NCBI RefSeq assembly: GCF_014117325.1
Contig: NZ_CP059732.1
Location: forward strand, 8,321,501-8,385,500
Direction: 5' to 3'
Length of the DNA stretch: 64,000 nucleotides
Origin: Spirosoma foliorum
Lineage (GTDB): Bacteria > Bacteroidota > Bacteroidia > Cytophagales > Spirosomataceae
The translations under genes were made by a program, and so were the position numbers. Below, one piece after another: positions 33,852-41,577 of the stretch. The notes under the pieces were generated by a model. The model was given only the letters and a program-made list of their open reading frames with translations. It did no database searches and had not been told where the DNA came from. Positions within the stretch are counted from its first letter, which is position 1, and each line of letters begins with the position of its first letter.

Positions 33852-34472
33852 GTGAAGAAATCATTATTGATATTATTTTTTTGTGTTTACAGCTTTTGCA
33901 CACTGGCGCAAACAACCGCAGATACTCCGCCTGCCGAAACGCATCATTATGCAATTGAAATTGCCGGAATTCGCGTTGGGACGATGACTGCCGTGCGTCA
34001 GTCACAACCCGATAACCAAACGATCTATACGCTTATCAGCGATGTAAAGGTGAATTTGCTGGTTTATACGGTGAAGATTTATTACAAGGTTATCAACCGA
34101 TTTGAAGGGAAAAAGTTGATGTTTTCAACGGTAGATGTGCGCACAAACCGGGGCGAGTATACATCGAAAACAGAGTGGAAAGGAGACCATTACGATATCG
34201 TGGCCGACCAGTATAAGTATAAGCGACAGACGACCGAAACGCAAAATATTGATTTTTCAAGTTCTCTTTTGTACTTTTACGAACCAGTAGGGCGAAACAA
34301 GGTTTATGCCGAGTATTTTGGCGACTATTTCACCTTCAATAAAACCGCAGCCGGAACATACCACGCTACGGTAAGTGACCGGGAAGATGATTATATTTAT
34401 CAGAATGGTCGCTTAGTAAAAATAGTGAAGCACAACTCATTAAAGAATTTTATAGTGCGGCTGTTAGATTAG
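33852..34472 (+). CDS. Secreted DUF6134-like protein
   Basis: 206 residues from a GTG start. A signal peptide (SLLILFFCVYSFCTLAQ) is followed by a beta-rich domain: HHYAIEIAGIRVGTMTAVRQ, then YTLISDVKVNLLVYTVKIYY, and DFSSSLLYFYEPVGRNKVY, with a C-terminal HNSLKNFIVRLL. The pattern fits the Bacteroidota family annotated DUF6134, of unknown role, related in outline to periplasmic DUF3108-type proteins. It is divergent from the hexosaminidase gene and lies about 100 bases ahead of a transglycosylase on the same strand. Confidence 0.78.
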   Translation: MKKSLLILFFCVYSFCTLAQTTADTPPAETHHYAIEIAGIRVGTMTAVRQSQPDNQTIYTLISDVKVNLLVYTVKIYYKVINRFEGKKLMFSTVDVRTNRGEYTSKTEWKGDHYDIVADQYKYKRQTTETQNIDFSSSLLYFYEPVGRNKVYAEYFGDYFTFNKTAAGTYHATVSDREDDYIYQNGRLVKIVKHNSLKNFIVRLLD

Positions 34473-34570
34473 TACAGTAGAGTCAGAACAGAAGTGTGAA
34501 GCCGCTGAGTATCGAGTGCCATTCCATCAGGATGGCGTAGTAGCGTACCCACCGTAACCCATTACTGTTA

Positions 34571-35908
34571 ATGACGAAACTATTCCTGATAGTGTCGGCT
34601 GGATTCGGCTGTTCCTTCCTCTACCTCTCCTCGGCGGTTGCCCAAACCAGCCAACTGATCGCACTAAACGTTGCGGCTCCTGTTAAGGCAATAACCAATC
34701 GGCTGGTTTCGGCTACATTGGAAGAAAGCCCCGTTCATTTCTGTGGCGAGAACATACCCACAAACCATCCGGCTATTGTTGAACGATGGACCCGAACCCT
34801 TAATCAACAAGCAGCTTTAGCGGCCGATCTGGCTATACTGAAACGTCGGGCCTCAGTTGTCTTCCCGATCATCGAGCCGATTCTGAAGCAGTATCAGATT
34901 CCAATGGATTTTAAATATTTGCCGCTACTCGAAAGTGCTGTTACCAATCGGGCTGTTTCGCGGAAGGGGGCGGCTGGTTTCTGGCAACTGATGCCGGGAA
35001 CGGCCCAATCGCTTGGATTGAGCGTATCGCATCGGCACGATGAACGTTTCAATCTGCTGAAAGCAACCCATGCTGCCTGTAAGTACATCAACGAACTCTA
35101 CGAGCAATTGGGCTCCTGGATGCTGGTTGCAACGGCTTATAATGCTGGCCCTAATTACATTCAGCAGCTTACACGCCGACATCCCGATATGCACCCAATG
35201 GCATTGCCGTACCGGGCGGCCGAAACGAAAGCCTATCTATTTCAGACGGTTGCTATTAAAGAGCTGCTAACCCGACCCAGAATTTATAGTGACCGTTTAA
35301 GCGCTCGAAATCTGGAAGCATTAAGTGAGGGTACTAACCTCGTTGCCGCTACCGAACGGGCTGCCATATTGGCTTCGTTTGATATGGATGAGCGCGATGC
35401 AGCCAGAGCTACTCTAAATAGTATGGGTGTTGATGAGCAGGCTTTAGAAAAAGGAATAACCTTTGTTACGGACTCAACAACGACCGTCGTGTTACTCGAT
35501 GATGAGGAAACCGAGGAAGAAATTAGCCCAGAAAAGTCTGCATCTGCACCGACACCGACCATTGCGCAGACGAAGTCAGTTGAACCAATAGCGTCTTCCG
35601 CAATTCGGTTAGTAACGCGTAGCCTGAGTGAGGGTTCATTAACTGAAGGGAAATTATGCCTGTTTCAGGTGGTGCAGCCGGTTACGTTGAATGGGCGAAC
35701 ATTTGCGGTTGGCGATATGATTCAGGCACATATCGAAATCATTGACGCGGGTTCAAAACGGGTTTTTCTCCGCACTGACCAGTTAACTACCGCTCAAACA
35801 CAGGAGAAAATTTCTATCAGATTAGTGGCGACTGAGCAACCTAAACAACCCGGTGTTACGCTTCCATCGAGGCTGGAAGGCTGGCAGTTGAGTTGGGAGT
35901 TGTTGTAA
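34571..35908 (+). CDS. Lytic murein transglycosylase (MltD-like SLT domain)
   Basis: 445 residues with a signal peptide (ending SSAVAQT). The SLT domain spans about 100-235: FKYLPLLESAVTNRAVS with catalytic Glu121, GAAGFWQLMPGTAQSLGL, and ATAYNAGPNYI are the standard motifs of family 1 lytic transglycosylases. The C-terminal part (about 330-445) is a beta-rich domain (KLCLFQVVQPVTLNGRTFAV) preceded by a Pro/Ser/Thr linker; no LysM repeat is seen. It should cleave the glycan strand of peptidoglycan, forming anhydromuropeptides. It ends against a repeat element convergent with thrB. Confidence 0.92.
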   Translation: MTKLFLIVSAGFGCSFLYLSSAVAQTSQLIALNVAAPVKAITNRLVSATLEESPVHFCGENIPTNHPAIVERWTRTLNQQAALAADLAILKRRASVVFPIIEPILKQYQIPMDFKYLPLLESAVTNRAVSRKGAAGFWQLMPGTAQSLGLSVSHRHDERFNLLKATHAACKYINELYEQLGSWMLVATAYNAGPNYIQQLTRRHPDMHPMALPYRAAETKAYLFQTVAIKELLTRPRIYSDRLSARNLEALSEGTNLVAATERAAILASFDMDERDAARATLNSMGVDEQALEKGITFVTDSTTTVVLLDDEETEEEISPEKSASAPTPTIAQTKSVEPIASSAIRLVTRSLSEGSLTEGKLCLFQVVQPVTLNGRTFAVGDMIQAHIEIIDAGSKRVFLRTDQLTTAQTQEKISIRLVATEQPKQPGVTLPSRLEGWQLSWELL

Positions 35909-35923
35909 AAGTGAAGAATGATT

Positions 35924-36191
35924 GTGGTGTCAGACGCTTACATCCAAAGTATATAAACATCTTTGGGTCCTGTTTGAAACTCCGTTAGGAGTGACCTGTT
36001 AATAGAAAACAGAGGAGTGTTCATAATCTCAAGCGCCGTAGGTGCGACCCATATATCAATAATTAGGTCGCACCTACGGCGCTTAGGGCTCTTAATCAAC
36101 GACAATATCTATTGACAGGACGCCCTTACAGGGCTGATTAACCTGTGTTAGAGATGTGTATACACTCTAGATGCTTATAGCCGACATCACA
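35924..36191. repeat. MITE-like element, copy 1 (268 bp)
   Basis: The ends are inverted repeats: GTGGTGTC... at 35924 and ...GACATCAC at 36191, each continuing through a TTACATC/GATGTAA-like part and a GTATATA.ACATCT segment. Inside are tip hairpins (CTCCgttaGGAG and CCCTtacAGGG) and a central palindrome with 18-bp arms AGCGCCGTAGGTGCGACC. Copy 2 (42854-43134) is nearly the same element in the opposite orientation, and copy 3 (55800-55963) has only the inner part. The element has no coding capacity. Confidence 0.85.
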
Positions 36192-36207
36192 GTACTGGCG
36201 AGAATAA

Positions 36208-37137
36208 TCAAAGTATTTTCGGTCCTTGCTTATTGATTTGGGAAACGTAGGCTTCGCTGGTGATGCCTACGGATAAAAAGGCCTGCTGCATAGCGGCACC
36301 AACCTGTTCGGCGGTTTGAGCATCGCGACACAAGGCAAACATGGATGGACCTGAACCCGAAATACTACATCCCAGCGCGCCATTATCCAAAGCTGCCTGT
36401 TTGGCTTCATTAAATTCTGGAATCAAAATCGAACGTACTGGCTCGATAATCACGTCAACAAGCGAACGGCTGATCAGATCATAATCGGGGGTCATTAAAC
36501 CGGCGATCAGGCCCGCTACGTTGCCCATCTGGGTGATGGTATTTTTTAGCGAAACTTCATTTTTAAGGATAAACCGGGCGTCTTTCGTATTTACCTCAAT
36601 ATCGGGATGAACGAGCGTACAGAACAAATTGGCTGGTGTATCGATACGGATAACATCGAGCGGCTGATAGCTCCGAACCACCACAAAACCACCCAACAAC
36701 GACGGCCCCACGTTATCGGCATGGGCCGATCCGCACGCAATTCGTTCGCCTTCCATGGCAAACGGCAGTAATTTCATAATGGGCAAAGGGCGACCCAGAA
36801 GCTCGTTAGCGGCAAAAACACCCGCTACGGCACTGGCAGCACTGGAGCCCAAACCACTACCCAATGGCATTTGCTTATGCAGAATAACATCTAAACCTAC
36901 ATCGAGTCGGTTAATCTGTTTGAGGTAGGTTTGAATAGCAATACTGGCCGTATTGCGGCCTGCTTCGCGGGGTAAACGTCCTTCGTCACCAATAATGTCG
37001 ATAATTCGGACGCCTGGCTCATCGCTGGCCGTAAGGGTAATCTGGTCGCCGGGGTTATCAACGGCAAACCCAAAAATATCAAATCCGCAAGCTACATTAG
37101 CAACGGTAGCGGGAGCAAATACACGAATAGAATCCAC
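36208..37137 (-). CDS. thrB: Homoserine kinase
   Basis: 309 residues from a GTG start at 37135-37137 (VDSIRVFAPATVANVACGFD). Longer frames begin before the promoter box at 37163 and would overlap the next gene. The GHMP-kinase ATP loop PMGSGLGSSAASAVAG and the motifs AHADNVGPSLLGGFV and GCSISGSGPSMFAL are intact. The enzyme phosphorylates homoserine in threonine synthesis in the cytoplasm. Other thr genes (thrA, thrC) usually adjoin it in Bacteroidota, but none is in the window, although the upstream sequence continues for many kilobases. Confidence 0.93.
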   Translation of the reverse strand: MDSIRVFAPATVANVACGFDIFGFAVDNPGDQITLTASDEPGVRIIDIIGDEGRLPREAGRNTASIAIQTYLKQINRLDVGLDVILHKQMPLGSGLGSSAASAVAGVFAANELLGRPLPIMKLLPFAMEGERIACGSAHADNVGPSLLGGFVVVRSYQPLDVIRIDTPANLFCTLVHPDIEVNTKDARFILKNEVSLKNTITQMGNVAGLIAGLMTPDYDLISRSLVDVIIEPVRSILIPEFNEAKQAALDNGALGCSISGSGPSMFALCRDAQTAEQVGAAMQQAFLSVGITSEAYVSQINKQGPKIL

Positions 37138-37162
37138 GATATAAAAAGGGGGCAACGGAGCA

Positions 37163-37170
37163 CAAAGGTA
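37163..37170 (-). promoter_or_regulatory. Promoter -7 box for thrB
   Basis: TACCTTTG on the minus strand lies 25 bases before the GTG start. A TTG about 18 bases further upstream may serve as the -33 element. Confidence 0.65.
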
Positions 37171-37237
37171 GAGATTTTGACTAGAAATCAATTTTGTAAC
37201 GTAGCTGTCTGCTGGTATTGTTTGCCACCCTGGGAAC

Positions 37238-37642
37238 CTACTTGATTCGCACAAAGCCTAAATGACAACCCTCGACACAGGGCTGGTATAATTTCAGGGT
37301 ACCGCTGTTAAGAGAAACCTGTTCTGAATAACCAGTTGTGCTGGGACTGAAATGAATAAGGACTACTTGATTCGTTGTATCAAGGCGAAATTGAGTATAG
37401 GATTGATACGACTTCAACTTATCGCCCTGCGCCTGTACGCGTCCATCATCCGTAAACACCAGTATTTGTTGGGATGCTGCCGGAATTTTATCGATGATAT
37501 AGCCAGCACCCGGCGAATACCCTTGTTCGACTAGTAGCCATTTTCCTGATAATCCTTGGCCATACACAGGAGTTATCGAATTGTTGGAGTGGCAGTTGCT
37601 AAGTATGACTAATAAGCTCAGTATGAGGGGCCAGCGATTCAT
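37238..37642 (-). CDS. Small lipocalin-like lipoprotein
   Basis: 134 residues. The signal ends at VILSNC (Cys17), a lipoprotein site. The mature part begins with SGKWLLVEQGYSPGAGY and continues IPAASQQILVFTDDGRVQAQ, a pattern seen in the small lipocalin-like lipoproteins of Bacteroidota (GxW start, F..dG.v). The C-terminus has a Cys pair, QPCVEGCHLGF, possibly a disulfide. The role is unknown; ligand binding at the outer membrane is a guess. It lies upstream of thrB but with a separate promoter between them. Confidence 0.75.
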   Translation of the reverse strand: MNRWPLILSLLVILSNCHSNNSITPVYGQGLSGKWLLVEQGYSPGAGYIIDKIPAASQQILVFTDDGRVQAQGDKLKSYQSYTQFRLDTTNQVVLIHFSPSTTGYSEQVSLNSGTLKLYQPCVEGCHLGFVRIK

Positions 37643-37875
37643 AATATCTAGTCTTTAAATCAATGATTCCATACACGATCGAGCGGTTGGAATGACTCTT
37701 TTCCCTATTAGGGATTATTACTTAGTGCACTAATTATTAATAAGCTCATTATCAATAAATTAATTCTAAGTAATAAGGGATTAAAATTTCATTAATGCTG
37801 CCACGATTTTTTAAGTAGTAGCGTATGGCTTTTTGAAACCTAAAATGATTTTTAGTCTCTTAAACAGATAATCTG

Positions 37876-38253
37876 ATGAAGAAATTAATTATGGCTGGTT
37901 GCGTGGTAGCAACACTACTGGGCGGATATGCCTGTACAAAGAGTTCAGACCTTACGCCCGATGCCGCAACTGCGTCGGCTCGTGCGTCATCTACCTCATC
38001 GGGTACGGCTACCGGACCGCATAGTGGTACAGGCACCCCGCCACACAGTGGTACGGCTACTGGCCCGCACAGTGGTACAAACACACCACCCCATAGTGGT
38101 ACAGGCACCCCTCCGGCTGGGCCTCCACATAGTGGTACGGCTACCGGACCACACAGTGGCACAGATACGCCACCGCATAGTGGAACAGGCACGCCCCCAC
38201 AAAGTGGTACAGGTGGCCCTGGAGGTCCTCCACGTGGCCCAAAACACGGTTAA
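37876..38253 (+). CDS. Lipoprotein with PHSGT tandem repeats
   Basis: 125 residues. The lipoprotein signal ends at LGGYAC (Cys20). After a Ser/Thr/Ala-rich spacer come eight degenerate units of (G/P)P(H/Q)SGT alternating with ATG, TGTP, TNTP or TDTP, ending GGPGGPPRGPKHG. No fold is expected. Seven regularly spaced His residues could bind metal ions, and the Thr/Ser/Pro content suggests an O-glycosylated stalk. The repeated 18-33 base DNA units (from about 38015 to 38215) make length variation likely. The gene has no partner and ends at a very strong terminator shared with the convergent gene. Confidence 0.82.
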   Translation: MKKLIMAGCVVATLLGGYACTKSSDLTPDAATASARASSTSSGTATGPHSGTGTPPHSGTATGPHSGTNTPPHSGTGTPPAGPPHSGTATGPHSGTDTPPHSGTGTPPQSGTGGPGGPPRGPKHG

Positions 38254-38302
38254 TCAAAAAAAATAGCCGCCCGTTTCGAACGGGCGGCTATTTTTTTTGA
38301 TT
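38252..38302. terminator. Bidirectional rho-independent terminator
   Basis: A perfect 24-bp stem around a 3-base loop (TCG): the arms hold a GC core AGCCGCCCGTT flanked by eight A on one side and eight T on the other. It serves both the repeat lipoprotein and the convergent helical protein gene. Confidence 0.95.
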
Positions 38303-38312
38303 CTACGCTCAA

Positions 38313-38792
38313 TTATTCGCCAAAAAAACTGTTCCAAACGCCTTTGGCTTTTTCTTTGGCAACTTCAATCTGAAGAGCGGCTTCAGCTTTTAGCTCGTCT
38401 AGTTTAACTTGAGCCGCTGCTAGTTGTACGGCCGCTTCGGCCTTCATTTCATCAAACTTATCTTCGGCTACATCTGACAGTTCATCGACTTTGGCAGAGG
38501 CTGCGGCAAACGCGGTTTCGGCTTGTGCTTGCAGATTGGCCAGATTCTCGGCAGTAGACGCTTTTGCCGCTTCGAAATGCTCGGTTGCTTTCGCTTTAAG
38601 GCCATCAACATCTATATCTTTCCCAAATTCCTGCGCCTGCGCTACCAGCTTATCCTTCAACTCGTCGAGTTGAGTAGCGGCTGAGTCCAGGTGTTGACTG
38701 GCTTCGGTTTTAAAGGCTTCGAGTTTTTCGGCGGTTGTTGCTTTGGCTGCCTGAACATCGGCGGCTGCTTTTGATTTTTCGTTGTTTTCCAT
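38313..38792 (-). CDS. Amphipathic helical repeat protein (LEA/apolipoprotein-like)
   Basis: 159 residues from the ATG at 38790-38792 (MENNEKSKAAADVQAAK). The whole protein is one long Ala/Lys/Glu-rich amphipathic helix made of loosely repeated units: TAEKLEAFKTEASQHLD, LDELKDKLVAQAQ, LKAKATEHFEAAKAS, LDELKAEAALQIEVAKEKAK. It ends VWNSFFGE. The pattern resembles YtxH, apolipoprotein or LEA stress proteins that protect membranes or proteins on drying. There is no signal peptide. An upstream in-frame extension to 38909 is hydrophobic and not preferred. Function is inferred only from composition. Confidence 0.78.
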   Translation of the reverse strand: MENNEKSKAAADVQAAKATTAEKLEAFKTEASQHLDSAATQLDELKDKLVAQAQEFGKDIDVDGLKAKATEHFEAAKASTAENLANLQAQAETAFAAASAKVDELSDVAEDKFDEMKAEAAVQLAAAQVKLDELKAEAALQIEVAKEKAKGVWNSFFGE

Positions 38793-38935
38793 TGTATCTA
38801 TTCGTGGGATTTTGAGTGAAGTTGAGAAAATTGGGGGAAAAACTGTGTAGAATTGGATGAAAGGGAGGCAGAGGGAGTAAAGGGACGAAACGGAGGATAA
38901 AAAGAGCAAAATCCATTTCAGACCTTTCTTTCAGT

Positions 38936-39502
38936 TCAACCAAGCCTTCTCACAATCAAATTATTGACTAACTCAAAAAGGCCCGCTGGTTTAAGTGTTC
39001 GCCAGTTGGCAATGTCGAGCGTACCACCGAAATTGATGTAATAGTCGAGGTGGTATTTCTTCCATTCCCGTTCGATGAAGTCGGGCGAGTGAATAGCCGC
39101 AATCCAGCCATCTTCTACATCCTCAAACCACTCTTCATAGTAGCTATCATCGGAGCCATGAAAATTGAGAATGTTCTCACTAATCAGAATGAAATACTTG
39201 ATTCCTTCCTGTACGAGCGGGTCTACTACCTGACGTTTAAGGTACATAATATCGTTATGCAGCGTATCATTCCATTCGCCAAACAGTTCGATAACTACAA
39301 ATTGCCGGTCGTAATTGGCAAATAGAATCTTGCAATAGAGTGTTTCTGAGCCTATTTCATCCCATAGCGGATGAATGTAATAGCCATAAATATCATTTTC
39401 ATACTGCTGCATATTGTACTCCCGTTCGTGGAACGGCGATCGCTCATCTTCCGATGCGTTATAGTACTTCTCCCAGCCATAGAAGGGTTCAATATCCTGC
39501 AT
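38936..39502 (-). CDS. Conserved-type hypothetical protein (188 residues)
   Basis: 188 residues, not a named family to me. It is acidic and rich in Tyr, Trp and Asp, with no signal peptide or membrane segment. Features include DIEPFYGWEKYYNASEDER at the start, FVVIELFGEWNDTLHNDIMY, IKYFILISENILNFHGSDDS, and a C-terminal GLFELVNNLIVRRL. The alternating strands and helices suggest an alpha/beta fold (STAS-like outline is possible but unproven). It is 143 bases upstream of the helical-repeat gene on the same strand. Confidence 0.7.
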   Translation of the reverse strand: MQDIEPFYGWEKYYNASEDERSPFHEREYNMQQYENDIYGYYIHPLWDEIGSETLYCKILFANYDRQFVVIELFGEWNDTLHNDIMYLKRQVVDPLVQEGIKYFILISENILNFHGSDDSYYEEWFEDVEDGWIAAIHSPDFIEREWKKYHLDYYINFGGTLDIANWRTLKPAGLFELVNNLIVRRLG

Positions 39503-39522
39503 AATTCAATGAGTGAATTGAT

Positions 39523-39592
39523 GAATGAGTGAATGAGCGAATAGGCGAGTCGAAGTTATTCGCTCATTCCTTTACTTCCTCATTCACTCATT
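39523..39592. repeat. Imperfect inverted repeat (gaatgagcga family)
   Basis: GAGTGAATGAGCGAAT (39527-39542) has its complement in two blocks at 39557-39570 (ATTCGCTCATTC) and 39579-39592 (CTCATTCACTCATT). It relates to the hairpin at 13526-13578 and lies between two divergent genes. Confidence 0.65.
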
Positions 39593-39654
39593 ATAAAAAA
39601 CATAACGTTAACCTATAGGTGATTGTTAAGGTAGAGAATAGGTATGTTTACAGA

Positions 39655-40494
39655 ATGAAATCTGCTCCCAAAACTATTCTGATTACCGGTGTCTCAACAG
39701 GTATCGGCTACGGTGCCGCAAAGCACTTTCTTCAACGAGGTTATACTGTTTTTGGAAGCGTTCGGACGCAGGAAGATGCCGATCGATTGAAGCTAGAGTT
39801 TGGAGAAGCTTTCATCCCTTTACTCTTTGATGTAACAGATGCGGACGCTGTTGCCAAAGCCGCTCAATTTCTTACTACTCAATTGGCTGGTAGCGGTCTT
39901 GGTGGATTGATCAATAATGCGGGTATGGCCATTGGTGGACCGTTGCAAGATCAGCCAATTTCCACCATTCGCCAACATTTTGAGGTCAACGTACTCGGAT
40001 TAATTCAGGTTACGCAGGCATTCCTGCCGCTGTTAGGAGCTCGCGATAATCACCCGGTTCAGCCGGGGCGGATTCTGAATATCAGTTCGGTTAATGGGCA
40101 GGTTGCCATTCCGTTTATGGGTGCTTACGTTGGGTCTAAACATGCGGTCGAGGGTTTGTCGCACAGTTTGCGCCGTGAACTGAGTTTACTGGGAATCAAG
40201 GTGATTATTGTGGGACCGGGAGCTGTTAAAACGCCGATTTGGGGTAAAGGAACGGATATGAGTCCGTATAAAAACACACCCTATTACCCGGCCATGCAGC
40301 GCTTTCTGAAACAGGTCGAAGTCTCAGAAAGCAAAGGCTTCACCATCGATTACCTTGGTGAGCGCCTGGTCGAAATCTATGAAACTGACCGACCTCGTAT
40401 TCGTTATGCATTGGTGCCCGGCAAGTTTATGGGCTGGATTTTGCCCCGATTATTACCCGCTCGCGTGCTGGATTGGGTACTGGAGCGAATTTAG
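39655..40494 (+). CDS. SDR-family oxidoreductase
   Basis: 279 residues from the ATG at 39655 (MKSAPKTILITGVSTGIGYG). The Rossmann motif TGVSTGIG (11-18), NNAG, ISS (catalytic Ser) and YVGSKHA (catalytic Tyr and Lys) define a classical short-chain dehydrogenase. The Arg residues after the second strand (FGSVRTQEDADRL) favour NADPH. The C-terminal extension (ILPRLLPARVLDWVLERI) is hydrophobic, as in the retinol/steroid dehydrogenase-like group. It should be a cytoplasmic reductase or dehydrogenase of unknown substrate. An IR repeat separates it from the next co-directional gene. Confidence 0.92.
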   Translation: MKSAPKTILITGVSTGIGYGAAKHFLQRGYTVFGSVRTQEDADRLKLEFGEAFIPLLFDVTDADAVAKAAQFLTTQLAGSGLGGLINNAGMAIGGPLQDQPISTIRQHFEVNVLGLIQVTQAFLPLLGARDNHPVQPGRILNISSVNGQVAIPFMGAYVGSKHAVEGLSHSLRRELSLLGIKVIIVGPGAVKTPIWGKGTDMSPYKNTPYYPAMQRFLKQVEVSESKGFTIDYLGERLVEIYETDRPRIRYALVPGKFMGWILPRLLPARVLDWVLERI

Positions 40495-40517
40495 TGGCCA
40501 AAAGCCAGCACAAAGAA

Positions 40518-40609
40518 TTTAAACACAGAGGCACAGACTACACAGAGGTGTAAGATATTAGCTATAAACTATTTAATCGCTCTGTGAGCTCTGTATCTCT
40601 GTGTTTAAA
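40518..40609. repeat. Inverted repeat (acacagag family)
   Basis: TTTAAACACAGAG (40518-40530) pairs exactly with CTCTGTGTTTAAA (40597-40609). Inner parts (GCACAGA and CACAGAG with CTCTGTG) are also complementary with small gaps. It lies between SDR and MBL-fold genes. Confidence 0.8.
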
Positions 40610-40635
40610 ATAGGACTTTTTTCTGTGATGCGACT

Positions 40636-41496
40636 ATGCTAAAACCCGCTTTTCAAAAAAACGAAGTATTAATCGCCGATATCGAATCGGCTCGGAATCA
40701 ACAGGATGTATTACACATTTGGTGGCTTGGCCAAAGTGGCTTTTTACTTCAGTACCAAGGCAAGCATCTGTTGTTCGATCCGTATCTCTCCGACTCACTA
40801 AGTCGAAAATATGCCGATACCGATAAGCCGCACGTACGGATTTCAGAGCTTGTGATCGACCCAGCTCGATTAGATATGATCGATGTAGTAACGTCGAGTC
40901 ATAACCATACCGATCATCTGGATGCCGAAACGCTGTTGCCGCTTATGGCTGCTAATCCGACGATGCAATTTATAATACCTGAGGCCAATAGAACATTCAT
41001 TGCCGATCGACTTAAAACCGATTTGGCCTGGCCTGTTGGCGTAACCGATGGACAGACAATTCTTGTTGATGACTTTGTAATTCACGGGGTTCCGGCTGCC
41101 CATAACGAATTAGAACGCGATGCCGAAGGGCGTTGCAAGTTTATGGGTTTTGTTGTTGAGATTGGTCCGGGCCACGAAAGGCCTTACAAGATTTACCATT
41201 CGGGCGATACGCTCTGGTATGAGGGCATGGTTGATATATTGCGCCCTTTCGAGGTAGACGTGGCATTCCTGCCTATCAATGGCAATAAACCTGAGCGACG
41301 AGTAGCCGGTAATCTCAACCCCGACGAAGCGGCTCGGTTGGGCGGGGAGATTGGTGCGAAACTGGTTATCCCGCATCACTACGATTTATTTGAATTCAAC
41401 ACAGCCGATCCAGCCGATTTTGTACATGCCTGCGAACAGTATGGCACGCCGTACCAAGTGATGCAACTGGGGGAGCGAGTGAGTATAAGTCGGTAG
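40636..41496 (+). CDS. MBL-fold metal-dependent hydrolase (UlaG-like)
   Basis: 286 residues. The metallo-beta-lactamase fold is shown by LLFDPYLSDSLSRKY, TSSHNHTDHLDAETL (HxHxDH zinc/manganese motif), the histidine in IHGVPAAHNE, YHSGDTLWYEGM (bridging Asp) and VIPHHYDLFEFN near the end. This set is typical of UlaG-type lactonases and related phosphodiesterases. It is cytoplasmic, as no signal is seen. The substrate is unknown. It probably follows the SDR gene in expression, though a palindrome separates them. Confidence 0.9.
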   Translation: MLKPAFQKNEVLIADIESARNQQDVLHIWWLGQSGFLLQYQGKHLLFDPYLSDSLSRKYADTDKPHVRISELVIDPARLDMIDVVTSSHNHTDHLDAETLLPLMAANPTMQFIIPEANRTFIADRLKTDLAWPVGVTDGQTILVDDFVIHGVPAAHNELERDAEGRCKFMGFVVEIGPGHERPYKIYHSGDTLWYEGMVDILRPFEVDVAFLPINGNKPERRVAGNLNPDEAARLGGEIGAKLVIPHHYDLFEFNTADPADFVHACEQYGTPYQVMQLGERVSISR

Positions 41497-41577
41497 AAGC
41501 TGGTTTGGAATAATAGAACACAGATTTTTATGATTCATTTTCTTGCTGGAGAAAAGTTTTAATAGCCACTAACTGCC

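Noticed and set aside
37138..37254. ThrB start at 37254
   Set aside because: The extension includes the promoter box and overlaps the next gene; the GTG at 37137 matches the family N-terminus.
38015..38215. Regularly spaced short repeats that might be a CRISPR array
   Set aside because: The units are codons of PHSGT-type repeats in an intact lipoprotein gene, with no unique spacers and no cas genes nearby.
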